Origin: Oscillospiraceae bacterium
GTDB lineage: Bacteria; Bacillota; Clostridia; Oscillospirales; Oscillospiraceae
Direction: 5' to 3'
Length of the DNA stretch: 64,000 bases
Assembly (NCBI GenBank): GCA_009777235.1
Contig: WRMH01000015.1
Location: 1-64,000, forward strand
The notes beneath the pieces are model-generated. The model was not told the origin of the DNA, did no database searches, and saw only the letters and a program-made list of their open reading frames with translations. Positions 52,323-62,663 of this stretch are shown here, one piece after another; positions within the stretch are counted from its first letter, which is position 1; each line of letters begins with the position of its first letter. The position numbers and the translations under genes are program-made.

Positions 52323-52775
52323 ATGAAATGCCCTTTTTGCGGATTTGCCGAAAGTAAAGTAGTAGATTCAAGGCCGGCGGAGGAAGGCGCCACAATACGC
52401 CGCCGCAGGGAATGTCTTAGTTGCCAAAAACGCTTTACCACATATGAAATTATGGAAAGATTGCCGCTTATCGTAGTAAAGAAAGATGGCAGCAGACAAA
52501 CATTCGATAAGCAAAAACTCATCAACGGTATGCTCAGAGCCTGTGAAAAACGCCCCGTGCCTCTCATTGAGCTTACCACGGTTGCGGACGAAATCGAACA
52601 AGACCTCCAAAACTCATTAGAGCGTGAAATAAAAACCACAGGTATCGGAGAGATGATAATGGGCAAATTAAAAGCCCTTGACGAAGTCGCGTATGTCAGA
52701 TTTGCCTCGGTTTACCGCCAATTCCGTGACATCAACTCTTTTATGGATGAACTAAACAGACTGCTAAAAGATTAG
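52323..52775 (+). CDS. nrdR: Transcriptional regulator NrdR
   Basis: The 150-residue protein represses ribonucleotide reductase genes in response to ATP/dATP. The zinc ribbon is [15 protein letters not shown]...[16 protein letters not shown] (residues 3-42), and the ATP-cone follows from about 49 ([21 protein letters not shown]...). The length is standard. The gene opens a four-gene unit with three V-ATPase-like stalk genes, the first starting about 11 bases after its stop. Confidence 0.96.
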   Translation: MKCPFCGFAESKVVDSRPAEEGATIRRRRECLSCQKRFTTYEIMERLPLIVVKKDGSRQTFDKQKLINGMLRACEKRPVPLIELTTVADEIEQDLQNSLEREIKTTGIGEMIMGKLKALDEVAYVRFASVYRQFRDINSFMDELNRLLKD

Positions 52776-52786
52776 GGGTGATTAGC

Positions 52787-53104
52787 TTGTCGGCTGATGC
52801 AATAAAGCGTATTCTTGCCGCTGAGTATGAGGGCAATCAAGTAAAGATTATCGTTCATGATAGATCAAAAGAATCTATCGCCGCTGTACACGCTGAGTGT
52901 GAAAAAAATGCAGCGGACGTACTTAGCAGGGCGAAAACCGAAATCGAGCAACTAAAGCACGCGACCGACCGCAAAGCGATGGATGCGGCTGCCGACCTTG
53001 CTTCCACAACGGAAAACCGCCTTGCCGCCATGAGCGCCCGCGCTGAGAAACGCCTTGATATGGTTGCCGAACGTATTTACGAAAGGATCGTGAACATCGA
53101 ATGA
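52787..53104 (+). CDS. V-type ATPase subunit G/H-like coiled-coil protein
   Basis: The 105-residue protein is almost entirely coiled coil, Ala/Glu/Lys-rich (AECEKNAADVLSRAKTEIEQLKHA), ending AERIYERIVNIE. It resembles bacterial and archaeal V/A-type ATPase subunit G (AtpH/NtpF type), which pairs with subunit E as peripheral stalk. AGGGGTGA lies 5 bases before TTG 52787, favouring it over an in-frame GTG at 52778 that overlaps the site. The stop overlaps the next start (ATGA). Coiled coils match easily, so the call rests mostly on the neighbours. Confidence 0.6.
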   Translation: MSADAIKRILAAEYEGNQVKIIVHDRSKESIAAVHAECEKNAADVLSRAKTEIEQLKHATDRKAMDAAADLASTTENRLAAMSARAEKRLDMVAERIYERIVNIE

Positions 53105-53532
53105 GTCAAATGAAAAAGCTCACACTCGCAGCTTCGCACACGGATATCGTAAATATCATAAGCGAACTGATTTTGCTTGAATGTCTTGAGCCGACCGAAC
53201 CTATTATTGAGCTTGACCCGCCGGAGCTTACAAGCCTGCTGCGGCGCGAGGTCATGGAGCTTTCCGATTATGGCGCGAACTATGAGAGCATTGTAGTCTT
53301 TGCCACCCAATACACCTATATACTCTCGGGCTGGCTGCCCGTTGAATATGAATCCGAGCTTACCACCATGCTCGGAACCCATATATGCGCGTGGGACATA
53401 ATAGACCCATACCCATACGACTATGACGATATACCCGTGCTGCTCAAGTTTCCGCAGCTTTTTACAAAGATGAGAAGCGGCGGCCGAAGAGTGTTCGAGC
53501 CCTTATCAAAAGCAAACGGCCCATCATATTGA
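53101..53532 (+). CDS. Miniature V-type ATPase subunit I-like protein without membrane domain
   Basis: The 143-residue protein resembles only the cytoplasmic part of subunit I (AtpI/NtpI, normally about 600-680 residues). Its start MKKLTLAASHTDIVNIISELILLECLEP matches the N-terminal strand-helix that begins MxKlxL. The later TYILSGWLPVEYESELTTML and DIPVLLKFPQLFTKM match the GWVP and (V)PVLLKNPK segments. The intervening coiled coil of roughly 150 residues is missing, as are all seven or so membrane helices that form the ion half-channel. The gene is intact, in frame, and coupled to the G-like gene by a 4-base overlap. Confidence 0.6.
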   Translation: MSQMKKLTLAASHTDIVNIISELILLECLEPTEPIIELDPPELTSLLRREVMELSDYGANYESIVVFATQYTYILSGWLPVEYESELTTMLGTHICAWDIIDPYPYDYDDIPVLLKFPQLFTKMRSGGRRVFEPLSKANGPSY

Positions 53533-53541
53533 GTCAAATTA

Positions 53542-53624
53542 TAAACCGCTTATCATTTCACAGGCGAGAGACGGTAAGCATACGCGCTCATAATTATTTG
53601 TGTCGCCTGTGAAATGGCGGTTTA
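53542..53624. repeat. Inverted repeat between the I-like and E-like genes
   Basis: TAAACCGC and ATTTCACAGGCGA (53542-53567) pair with TCGCCTGTGAAAT and GCGGTTTA (53603-53624), with a small bulge. The loop is 35 bases. It occupies the place where the proteolipid (K/c) subunit gene lies in complete V-ATPase operons, and its right arm covers the leader of the E-like gene, so it may limit that gene's translation. The region between the arms codes nothing visible. Confidence 0.65.
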
Positions 53625-53626
53625 AT

Positions 53627-54043
53627 ATGCAAAATCTCGACAAAATACTTTTACACATCAAAACCGAATCCGAAAACGAATGTAAGGCTATCGCAATGAA
53701 GGCCAATAATGATTGCCGCCGGCTCCGCTCGGAGTATTCCAAAAAAGAGCAAGATGATTATTGGAATTATGTAAACACCGGAACGAAAGAAATTGATAAG
53801 CGGGCAGGAGAACTCGCGGCTCTTGCAGCCGAAGAAGCAAAAAAGAAGGTTTACGCTGTGCAGCAATACATGATTGACAGAGTCTTGGCGCTGGCCGCGA
53901 GAAAGCTGTCGGCATTGCCGACCCGCGCATACAACGACATCCTCGAAAAGTTCAAGATAGAGCCGGGTCTAAAGCCGGAGTTTCTGGTGGAACATTTTAG
54001 GGAAGACCTCACCCCCAGCGTCACAAGAGCACTATTTGACTAA
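53627..54043 (+). CDS. Shortened V-type ATPase subunit E-like protein
   Basis: The 138-residue protein begins with a long charged helix (MQNLDKILLHIKTESENEC, then KAIAMKANNDCRRLRSEYSKK), as in subunit E of V/A-type ATPases (normally about 190-200 residues). It ends LTPSVTRALFD, like the conserved RPEIA.LLF ending. About 50 residues of the globular C-terminal domain between these parts are missing. The start codon ATG 53627 has only a weak ribosome site (GGCGG); an in-frame GTG at 53600 lies inside the inverted repeat. A strong terminator follows, and no subunits C, F, A, B or D are downstream. Confidence 0.6.
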   Translation: MQNLDKILLHIKTESENECKAIAMKANNDCRRLRSEYSKKEQDDYWNYVNTGTKEIDKRAGELAALAAEEAKKKVYAVQQYMIDRVLALAARKLSALPTRAYNDILEKFKIEPGLKPEFLVEHFREDLTPSVTRALFD

Positions 54044-54067
54044 TCCCCTATCAAAGCGCACTACGAT

Positions 54068-54103
54068 AATCCGGTATGCCCAAAAGACATACCGGATTTT
54101 TCA
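54068..54103 (+). terminator. Terminator of the nrdR operon
   Basis: AATCCGGTATG pairs with CATACCGGATT around nine bases, followed by TTTTC. It lies 24 bases after the E-like stop, ending the unit before the convergent foldase gene. Confidence 0.85.
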
Positions 54104-54135
54104 ATGCCCGACGCCCTGTGTGAAAGGCCGTTTGC

Positions 54136-55320
54136 CTATCTCTTATTTACCAGAAAGAACGCAAAATGACGGATAGGCATACCGGTAGCGTCCGTTATAT
54201 CCCGCACCCACGCGCTATGACTGTCGCTTCGCAATATATTGTCTACATATTCCCGATAGTCCCCGTTATCACGCGATACAAAAAGCAAGATTGCCGAGCC
54301 GCTGCTCACCTCTATAACGGTAGTATCTCCTGCTCTCCGCTCCGGCGCCGTCAACCATTCTGCAAAATCAGCACTCAGGCTGCTGCCTCTCCAATCCTCT
54401 ACAAGAGTGGAATCAGGCTCTGCAAATCTCTCTTCATCGTAGCTTTGCGCAGCCGAAATAAAATCATCTTCATTGCTGATTGTTTCTTCAAGCCCCAGCG
54501 CCTCGTCATGAGCGTCTGATTTGGCCTGCTCTATGGCGGCTTCCATATCCTCTACATCGTCATCAGGCGTTTGGTAGGCGACGGTAAATGTTCTATAGCT
54601 GAAAAGATCAATGCTGTCCGCGTTTTCTTCGTAATACTCATCAATTTGCGCATCGGTATACTCAAAATTGCTGCGGGTATATTCGCTATATAGCTCGGCT
54701 AACGCGACAAACTCGAGAATATTTTTATACACCCTCATATTGATATTGTCGCCAAATCCTAAATAAAACTGTAAAAAAGCATCCGCGGAAATATTCTCGT
54801 TTTTTGCCTCCTCACGGATAGCTTCAAACTCGGCGTCAAGAGCCGCATAATCCTCGTCGGTGAGCGCGAAATCATTTTCTTTCGCCTCATTATATAAGCC
54901 GGTAATGCGCCGCATACTTGTGTAAGTAGTCTCGGTAAATATGTCATCCCATGTTATATCGCGCATCTCCCCCGTTTCTTCGTCAACAAAAACATCTACC
55001 ACCTGACTGCTAAAAGGCCGATTTAAATCAGGCGTCGGATAACCAATCTGTGAATAGAAGTTGACGTATTCAATGAGCTGAGAGTTAAAGAAATATTCAT
55101 ACTCGGCCGCTGAAAAATCAACTCCGTCTATTGATACGACGGGCAGCGTCCGTTGCAGCCATCCTGAATTAGCTATCAAGGCGGTCAAAAAAAGCAGCAA
55201 AAACACCGATGTTATCCATATGGAAATTGATCTTACTTTCTTTTTTGCCCTTTCTTCTTTTTGCGCCCGCTCCTGCTTACGTTTTGACTTGTCTGTCTTT
55301 GAATCAAACATTCCGCTCAT
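54136..55320 (-). CDS. Membrane-anchored SurA/PrsA-like foldase
   Basis: The 394-residue protein has a charged cytoplasmic N-terminus (TDKSKRKQERAQKEERAKKK), one membrane helix (about 33-55) and an extracellular helical domain like SurA_N/trigger-factor chaperones (FSAAEYEYFFNSQLIEYVNFYSQIG, YTDAQIDEYYEEN). The C-terminal part (EDDFISAAQSYDEERFA...EWLTAPERRAGDTTVIEVSSGSAILLFV) resembles a parvulin domain in outline, but it is irregular and I cannot point to its active-site residues. A role in folding exported proteins is inferred. The DNA upstream carries the 6S RNA gene in the same direction. Confidence 0.75.
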   Translation of the reverse strand: MSGMFDSKTDKSKRKQERAQKEERAKKKVRSISIWITSVFLLLFLTALIANSGWLQRTLPVVSIDGVDFSAAEYEYFFNSQLIEYVNFYSQIGYPTPDLNRPFSSQVVDVFVDEETGEMRDITWDDIFTETTYTSMRRITGLYNEAKENDFALTDEDYAALDAEFEAIREEAKNENISADAFLQFYLGFGDNINMRVYKNILEFVALAELYSEYTRSNFEYTDAQIDEYYEENADSIDLFSYRTFTVAYQTPDDDVEDMEAAIEQAKSDAHDEALGLEETISNEDDFISAAQSYDEERFAEPDSTLVEDWRGSSLSADFAEWLTAPERRAGDTTVIEVSSGSAILLFVSRDNGDYREYVDNILRSDSHSAWVRDITDATGMPIRHFAFFLVNKR

Positions 55321-55365
55321 AAATTTTTTCTATCCTTTTGTTTTTTTCACGTTAATATATGAATA

Positions 55366-55567
55366 TGTTTCCCCGCTTTTGCCGTGTAAGCCAATTTATA
55401 ACCTGCACCAGAGGGCAGGTGGGTCGCCTCCTTCCTGTTTCTCTGCTTCCAACTTCCAAACCATGACCGGCATGATTCGGGAGGCCTGCAATTCACAGGG
55501 AGAGTAGGGCATCCCTTATAAGAAATGTGGGTTTAAAAAGACCTATCACGAACAAAGCAGGGAACAT
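55366..55567 (-). ncRNA. ssrS: 6S RNA
   Basis: The minus strand folds as 6S RNA, the RNA polymerase regulator. The 5' end TTCCCTGCTTTGTTCGTG pairs with the 3' end CACGGCAAAAGCGGGGAA in a closing stem of about 18 positions with two mismatches and two wobbles. Between them are the conserved-looking GGCGACCCACCT on the 3' side and a long, interrupted central stem. The length of about 200 nucleotides is normal. No ORF crosses it. The alternative, SRP RNA, was considered because of GGAAGCAG at about 55443, but its domain IV motif is not intact. The boundaries are estimated from the stem. Confidence 0.72.
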
Positions 55568-55603
55568 TTCACCCTTTTAGTACGTCAAACTGACGACTTG
55601 CTT

Positions 55604-55909
55604 TTATTCTTCCTCTTCCGCGTCGTCTTCTTCGTCTTCTTCGTCGTCAAAAAGGCGCTCTATAAAAAGACCGTACAGCTCTTCTTCAAAGGCGGCGTCA
55701 TCAATGGATGTCAAGAGTTCTTCTCCGTTCTCTTCAAGAACCTTGAGTATCACAAGACCGTAATCGTCATCATCTTCATCCATCTCTGCCGGCAAGAACG
55801 CCATATAGAACGCGTCGTCTACTTCAATAGTGTCTAAATGCTCAAGTACATGGTCATTGCCGTCCTCGTCAGATATCGTAATTATATCATTTCCAAAATC
55901 ACTGCTCAT
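55604..55909 (-). CDS. DUF1292 family acidic protein
   Basis: The 101-residue protein has the DUF1292 pattern IITISDEDGNDHVLEHLDTIEVDDAFYMAFLPA...DYGLVILKVLEENGEELLTSIDD and a strongly acidic C-terminal tail (EDEEDDAEEEE). This small cytoplasmic family is widespread in Firmicutes, often next to ruvX or mutS2-type genes, and its function is unknown. Here it lies just upstream of 6S RNA in the same direction. Confidence 0.92.
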   Translation of the reverse strand: MSSDFGNDIITISDEDGNDHVLEHLDTIEVDDAFYMAFLPAEMDEDDDDYGLVILKVLEENGEELLTSIDDAAFEEELYGLFIERLFDDEEDEEDDAEEEE

Positions 55910-56099
55910 ATACGTTTATTTCTCGTTTTCTTTCATACTTTTTGCCTTATTAAACAGGCACTGCGGGCACGGCACAGAAAAACATACAACTCCAAATCCG
56001 CGCTGTTTTGTACTATATTGAAAAATACCATAAAATATGATAAAATGCAAGATGTATTTTCATCACGCACTTTTACTTGGGGATAACACTTGTGCATTT

Positions 56100-56216
56100 G
56101 CGACCCTTGCGCTCGAAAGGCTGTTTTTTATCCCTACGCGGGGACAAGGAGTGAACTCGGCGCGCTCCGCGCAGGCGACGGCGAACGCACCGTCGCTCAC
56201 TTCCTCACCGGGTCGC
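56100..56216. repeat. Repeat A2: 117-bp unit with inverted ends
   Basis: The left end GCGACCCTTGCGCTCGAAAG then GCTGTTTTTTATCCCTACG is the same as in A1, and the right end is CTTCCTCACCGGGTCGC. The outermost bases are GCGACCC/GGGTCGC here and CCAGACCC/GGGTCTGG in A1, so both ends change together. The interior differs and holds its own hairpin, GCGACGG...CCGTCGC. It fills most of 55910-56243, the gap upstream of the penicillin-binding protein gene; no other feature is evident there. Confidence 0.7.
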
Positions 56217-56243
56217 AAGTAACATACCGTCACGGAGGTCATC

Positions 56244-58604
56244 GTGGACACTGTCAAAACAAAACGCGTCGCAAAAAAAATTATAAAGACCGGATTTTGG
56301 ATTGTCAGCGATCTTTTCTTTCTCGGTCTTAAAATCGTCGGGACGCTTGTTCTCATTGCCATTGCGACCTGCGTTATCTTTGCCAGCTTTTTTATTGACT
56401 ATGTAAAAAATGATATAGCCGTAAATCTGGAAGTAAACCCGGCGGACTTTTCTCTTAGCCGTTCGAGCAGGATTGTCACCATTGACCCCAATAGCGGGCG
56501 TCAGATCGAACTATCTACCATACTCAGCACGGAATTTCGCAGATGGGTAGATTATAAAGAACTTCCCGAGCACTTGATCAATGCGGTTGTTGCAATCGAA
56601 GACCACCGCTTTTTCTCTCATAGCGGAGTTGATTGGTATAGAACCTTCGGCGCGTTTATGAATATGTTCCTCGGTATGCGCGATACCTTTGGAGGTTCGA
56701 CAATAACGCAGCAACTCATAAAAAACCTGACTAATGAGGACGACATTACCGTTCAAAGAAAGCTGCAGGAAATTTTCAGAGCGCTTGAATACGAAAGGCA
56801 CTTTAGCAAGGAAGAGGTGCTGGAACTATATCTCAATCTTGTCTATTTTGGAAATAGCTGTTATGGGATCGGCGCCGCCGCGCACTTTTATTTCAATAAG
56901 GAAGTCTCGGAGCTTACGCTTCCTGAAGCCGCCGCCATTATCAGCATAACAAATAATCCCTCTTTATATAGCCCCTATGCCGACAGGCAGGCAAACAAGG
57001 AAAGACAGGAGACCGTTCTTTGGAGAATGTACGATCTCGGCTACATCAAGACCGAACAGGAATATAGGCAAGCGCTTCGCGCAACACTTCACTTCCAGCG
57101 CGGTGTTGACGAATCCTCAACTGAGGTCATCTACTCTTATTTTGAAGAAGTCGTTATGAGAGACGCAATAAATGAAATGATGATGCAGCTTGGCGTTTCG
57201 GAGCAAGTGGCAAGAAGATATTTAAATTCCGGCGGTTTGACCATAGTCGCGACGATAAATCCCGAAATGCAGGCTATCGTGGACAATATCTATCGCTATC
57301 CCGAAAAACTGCCCGAAGTTACCGGTTCAAACCAGCAATTGCAATCTGGAATTATAGTTGCAGACCCGTATACGGGTGAAATACTCGCGCTTTCCGGGGG
57401 CGTGGGCTTTAAGACAAGAAATCTTCCGCTAAATCGCGCCACGCAGACGCGCAGACCGCCCGGCTCTGCCATAAAGCCCCTGTCCGCCTACGCCCCGGCG
57501 TTGGATTTAGGGCTGCTGACGCCCGATACGACATATAACGACGACAAGGACGCGGTGCTTTCCGGCACTGAATGGATGCCCAGAAATGTTACCCGCGATT
57601 GGTATGGCGTCGTCACGGTCAGACAGGCTCTTCGCGCATCTATCAACACCGTAGCGGCTATGGTTGTTGACCAACTGACACCCACCACATCTTTTCTGTT
57701 TATGAGAGATATACTCGGCTTTGCGCTCGACCCGGCAGATGAGGATTACGCGCCGCTTGCCGCCGGTCAGCTCACTTGGGGTGCTACCGTCCGAGAGATG
57801 GCATCCGCGTATACGATGTTTCCAAATGCCGGAAAGCGAGTTGAGCTGCGTTCTTTCTCAATGATTTACGACTATAACGGAGATGTGCTTTTAGATAACA
57901 GGGTATCCCGCTCGATTGACGCAATAAGCGACGTTTCGGCATATTGGATGACCGATATGCTTGTTGATGCTGTGACCTCGGGCACGGGCGGTTCCGCGAG
58001 CCTCAGCGCGAGTATGCCGGTCGCCGGCAAAACCGGCACATCCTCAGATAACAAGGATCGTTGGTTTGTGGGATATACCCCATACTATCTGGCCGCTGTA
58101 TGGACCGGTTATGACACCCCGCTTGAAATGAAATCCTCCGGCAATCCCGCCGCCCAAATCTGGAGAATGATCATGGGTCCTATTCACGAAAACTTGGAGT
58201 CGAGAGCTTTCAGTATGCCTATAAATGTTGAGCTGCCCACTGTATCAAGCCCTTGGGAACTCATAAAATCATCATATACTGTCAGATGTGTTGATACAGA
58301 GGGCGAGATACTGCATGAAATAACCGAAGAGTCAACCGTGGGCGCGGAGGTTATGGCGGATGCCCCGGATATCCCCGAATACACGCTTCTCGGGCAATCC
58401 TTTGCGGCTGTCGAGATTTCCGCCGACCCAAGCAGAAACATCATCACTTTCGTATATGAATCGGACATACCGGAGGAAACACCGCCTCCCGACGATATTT
58501 TGCCCCCCGACGGTTTGCCTCCCGATGGTTTGCCCCCCGATGGTTTACCGCCTGACGGTTTGCCGCCCGATGATACGCCCCCGCCGGAACCCCCTCTTCC
58601 ATAA
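56244..58604 (+). CDS. Class A penicillin-binding protein (glycosyltransferase/transpeptidase)
   Basis: The 786-residue protein polymerises and cross-links peptidoglycan. One membrane helix (about 30-55) precedes the GT51 domain with the catalytic Glu in AIEDHRFFSHSGVDW and GGSTITQQLIKNLTNE, then RKLQEIFRALEYERHFSKEEVLELYLN. The transpeptidase domain has SxxK in RPPGSAIKPL, SxN in RASINTVAA and KTG in AGKTGTSSDNKDRWFVGYTP. The tail contains tandem PPDGL units from a 15-base DNA repeat (about 58500-58570) and ends in prolines. Translation starts at GTG 56244, 5 bases after GGAGG. Confidence 0.95.
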   Translation: MDTVKTKRVAKKIIKTGFWIVSDLFFLGLKIVGTLVLIAIATCVIFASFFIDYVKNDIAVNLEVNPADFSLSRSSRIVTIDPNSGRQIELSTILSTEFRRWVDYKELPEHLINAVVAIEDHRFFSHSGVDWYRTFGAFMNMFLGMRDTFGGSTITQQLIKNLTNEDDITVQRKLQEIFRALEYERHFSKEEVLELYLNLVYFGNSCYGIGAAAHFYFNKEVSELTLPEAAAIISITNNPSLYSPYADRQANKERQETVLWRMYDLGYIKTEQEYRQALRATLHFQRGVDESSTEVIYSYFEEVVMRDAINEMMMQLGVSEQVARRYLNSGGLTIVATINPEMQAIVDNIYRYPEKLPEVTGSNQQLQSGIIVADPYTGEILALSGGVGFKTRNLPLNRATQTRRPPGSAIKPLSAYAPALDLGLLTPDTTYNDDKDAVLSGTEWMPRNVTRDWYGVVTVRQALRASINTVAAMVVDQLTPTTSFLFMRDILGFALDPADEDYAPLAAGQLTWGATVREMASAYTMFPNAGKRVELRSFSMIYDYNGDVLLDNRVSRSIDAISDVSAYWMTDMLVDAVTSGTGGSASLSASMPVAGKTGTSSDNKDRWFVGYTPYYLAAVWTGYDTPLEMKSSGNPAAQIWRMIMGPIHENLESRAFSMPINVELPTVSSPWELIKSSYTVRCVDTEGEILHEITEESTVGAEVMADAPDIPEYTLLGQSFAAVEISADPSRNIITFVYESDIPEETPPPDDILPPDGLPPDGLPPDGLPPDGLPPDDTPPPEPPLP

Positions 58605-58612
58605 ACGCAAAA

Positions 58613-60224
<1,612 letters not shown>

Positions 60225-60277
60225 TTATTTAATAATGTATTGTACCTATAAATTGTCCGCCGCTTTTTCTTTGCTTT

Positions 60278-61813
60278 TTACATTGATTTTACTATCAAAG
60301 ACTCGCCCGACATCACATCCGGCTTTGCTATATCCAAAAGCTCAAGGAGCGTCGGCGATATATCGGCGAGCCTGCCTTGTTTTAGCTTCGCGTCAATCCC
60401 GCATATAATAAACGGTACGGGATTTGTGCTATGCGCGGTGTGCGGGCTGACGCCGTCCTCGGCAATCATGATCTCCGCGTTGCCGTGATCTGCCGTGACA
60501 ACAAGATATCCTCCCACTTGCGAAACCGCGTCTTTAATCTTGCCGAGACATATATCAACTGTTTGGACAGCCTTGTATGCGGCTTCATAAATACCGGTAT
60601 GCCCCACCATGTCACAGTTTGCAAAGTTGCATATAATGAGGTCATGCTTACGGGAGAGTATCTCGGCTGTCACCGCGTCGGCGACCTTGTATGCGGACAT
60701 CTCCGGTATCTTGTCATATGTGGGATATTCTTTTGGCGAAGGGATAAGAATACGCTCTTCATTTTTAAACGGAGCTTCAACACCGCCGTTAAAAAAGAAA
60801 GTAACATGCGCGTATTTTTCCGTTTCGGCTATCCTAAGCTGCCCCAATCCCGCCTGCGCGATTATCTCGCCCAATGTCTGGTTGGGAAAGTGCGGCGGAT
60901 ATGCCACAGATACGCCCTTTATTGTCTCATCATACTGCGTCATGCAGACATAGGTGAGCGGAAAGCGTCCGTTTTTTCGCTCAAATCCGTTAAAATCATC
61001 ATCCACAAATGCCCGCGTGATCTCTCTTGCCCTGTCGGGTCGAAAGTTGAAAAATATGACCGAATCACCGGATTTCATCATGCCGTCTTTGTCGCATACG
61101 CAAGGTTTGACAAATTCGTCAAATACCTTGTTGTCATATGAAGATTGCATGGCCGCCGCCGGATCGGGCTGATAATCTCCCTTTCCGAAAACAATGGCGT
61201 TATACGCCTCTTCTACGCGCTCCCACCTGTTGTCACGATCCATGGCATAGAAGCGGCCCATAATAGTCGCTATCTTGCCGGCTCCGATTTCATTACATTT
61301 TTTTTGAAGGTCTCTTATATATCCTTTTCCCGAATTTGGCGGGACATCGCGGCCATCCATAAAGCAGTGAATGTATACTTTTGATAAGCCGCTTCGCTTC
61401 GCAAGTTCTAAAAGTCCGTAGAGATGGTCTGTGTGGCTGTGGACGCCGCCGGGTGAAACAAGTCCCAAAAAGTGCAGCGAGCCATTATTTTTTTTGCATG
61501 AATCCATCGCCATACAAAGCGTCTTGTTGTCGTAGAATGTGCCAAGCGATATATCGCGTGAGATCATCGGCAAATCCTGATATACCACGCGGCCGGCTCC
61601 GATATTTGTATGACCGACCTCGCTGTTTCCCATCTGCCCGTCGGGAAGCCCCACATCCTCGCCCGACGCGGAAAGAGTCGTGTTCGGACAAGTCCTGAAA
61701 AGCTCGTCCAATATGGGCGTCGGCGCGTTGTAAACCGCGTTTCCCGCTCCCGGCGGAGCTATCCCATATCCATCCATAATAACCATAACTGTCTGCTTGC
61801 TGATAATAGACAC
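60278..61813 (-). CDS. gpmI: 2,3-bisphosphoglycerate-independent phosphoglycerate mutase
   Basis: The 511-residue enzyme interconverts 3- and 2-phosphoglycerate using two Mn2+ and a Ser nucleophile. The first metal Asp is in MVIMDGYGIAPPG, the nucleophile is in GQMGNSEVGHTNIGAGR (near residue 62), VHSHTDHLYGLL and FMDGRDVPPNSG bind substrate, and ITADHGNAE-type text (VVTADHGNAEIM) and HTAHSTNPVPFI give the second metal site. The start is assigned to GTG 61813, which lies unusually close to the AAGAAGAGG site, so initiation a few codons later is possible. Confidence 0.96.
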   Translation of the reverse strand: MSIISKQTVMVIMDGYGIAPPGAGNAVYNAPTPILDELFRTCPNTTLSASGEDVGLPDGQMGNSEVGHTNIGAGRVVYQDLPMISRDISLGTFYDNKTLCMAMDSCKKNNGSLHFLGLVSPGGVHSHTDHLYGLLELAKRSGLSKVYIHCFMDGRDVPPNSGKGYIRDLQKKCNEIGAGKIATIMGRFYAMDRDNRWERVEEAYNAIVFGKGDYQPDPAAAMQSSYDNKVFDEFVKPCVCDKDGMMKSGDSVIFFNFRPDRAREITRAFVDDDFNGFERKNGRFPLTYVCMTQYDETIKGVSVAYPPHFPNQTLGEIIAQAGLGQLRIAETEKYAHVTFFFNGGVEAPFKNEERILIPSPKEYPTYDKIPEMSAYKVADAVTAEILSRKHDLIICNFANCDMVGHTGIYEAAYKAVQTVDICLGKIKDAVSQVGGYLVVTADHGNAEIMIAEDGVSPHTAHSTNPVPFIICGIDAKLKQGRLADISPTLLELLDIAKPDVMSGESLIVKSM

Positions 61814-61865
61814 CTCTTCTTTCAGTCACTCATCCGCACTGTTTGGTCTCGCGGTATATTTACCG

Positions 61866-62639
61866 TTATTGGTTTGCAGCATTGACTATGACGGCAAACG
61901 CCTCCGGTTTTAAAGACGCCCCGCCGATGAGCCCTCCGTCAATATCCGGCTGCGCCAATAAATCACGCGCGTTTTTGTCATTCATAGAACCGCCGTACAA
62001 AATAGATACGCCGTCCGCCGATGCTTTGCCGTATAACCCGGAGATTACCTCGCGGATCGCCTTACATACTTCCCCGGCATCTTCGGGCGTCGCCGTTTTT
62101 CCTGTGCCGATCGCCCAAACAGGCTCATACGCTATAACAATACGCGAGAGTTCTTCTTTTGATACGCCTTTTAGGGCGATTTTTGTCTGCATGGCCACGA
62201 GGTCAAAGGTTACGCCGTTTTCGCGCTGCTCGAGGGTTTCTCCGACGCATACTATTGGTATCAGCGATGTTTTGAGCGCGGCTAAGGTTTTCTCGTTTAC
62301 GGTTTTGTCTGTTTCCCCATAATACTCCCGTCTTTCACTGTGACCGATGATCACATACTGCGTGTGGCTATCGCATAGCTGCGCGGCGGAAACCTCTCCC
62401 GTATACGCCCCTTGCGCGTGCTGGCTCACGTTTTGCGCCCCCACTTTTACTCCGGTATCTCCAAACGCCAAAACAGCCGACGGCAGCATGACAAACGGCG
62501 CGCAAATCACAACTTCGCACCATTTCTCAAATCCGGGTATAAGGGGGAGCAATGCGTCGGCAAATGCCCCTGTCTCTGACGGGAGCGAATTCATCTTCCA
62601 GTTTCCCGCAATTACTGTTTTTCTTAAATCTCTATTCAT
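61866..62639 (-). CDS. tpiA: Triosephosphate isomerase
   Basis: The 257-residue enzyme interconverts dihydroxyacetone phosphate and glyceraldehyde-3-phosphate. The catalytic Lys is in AGNWKMN, the His in IIGHSERREYYGE, the Glu in AYEPVWAIGTGKTAT, and the phosphate loop in ILYGGSMNDKNA and DGGLIGGASL. AAGGAG lies 6 bases before the ATG. The gap to pgk is 24 bases. Confidence 0.97.
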   Translation of the reverse strand: MNRDLRKTVIAGNWKMNSLPSETGAFADALLPLIPGFEKWCEVVICAPFVMLPSAVLAFGDTGVKVGAQNVSQHAQGAYTGEVSAAQLCDSHTQYVIIGHSERREYYGETDKTVNEKTLAALKTSLIPIVCVGETLEQRENGVTFDLVAMQTKIALKGVSKEELSRIVIAYEPVWAIGTGKTATPEDAGEVCKAIREVISGLYGKASADGVSILYGGSMNDKNARDLLAQPDIDGGLIGGASLKPEAFAVIVNAANQ

Positions 62640-62663
62640 GTTTCTCCTTACTTTCGCGCATCA

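Noticed and set aside
55366-55567. SRP RNA instead of 6S RNA
   Set aside because: GGAAGCAG occurs but the domain IV loop is not intact, and the long closing stem fits 6S RNA better.
58497-58580. CRISPR-like or variable tandem array
   Set aside because: The short repeats are in frame and encode PPDGL units of the penicillin-binding protein tail.
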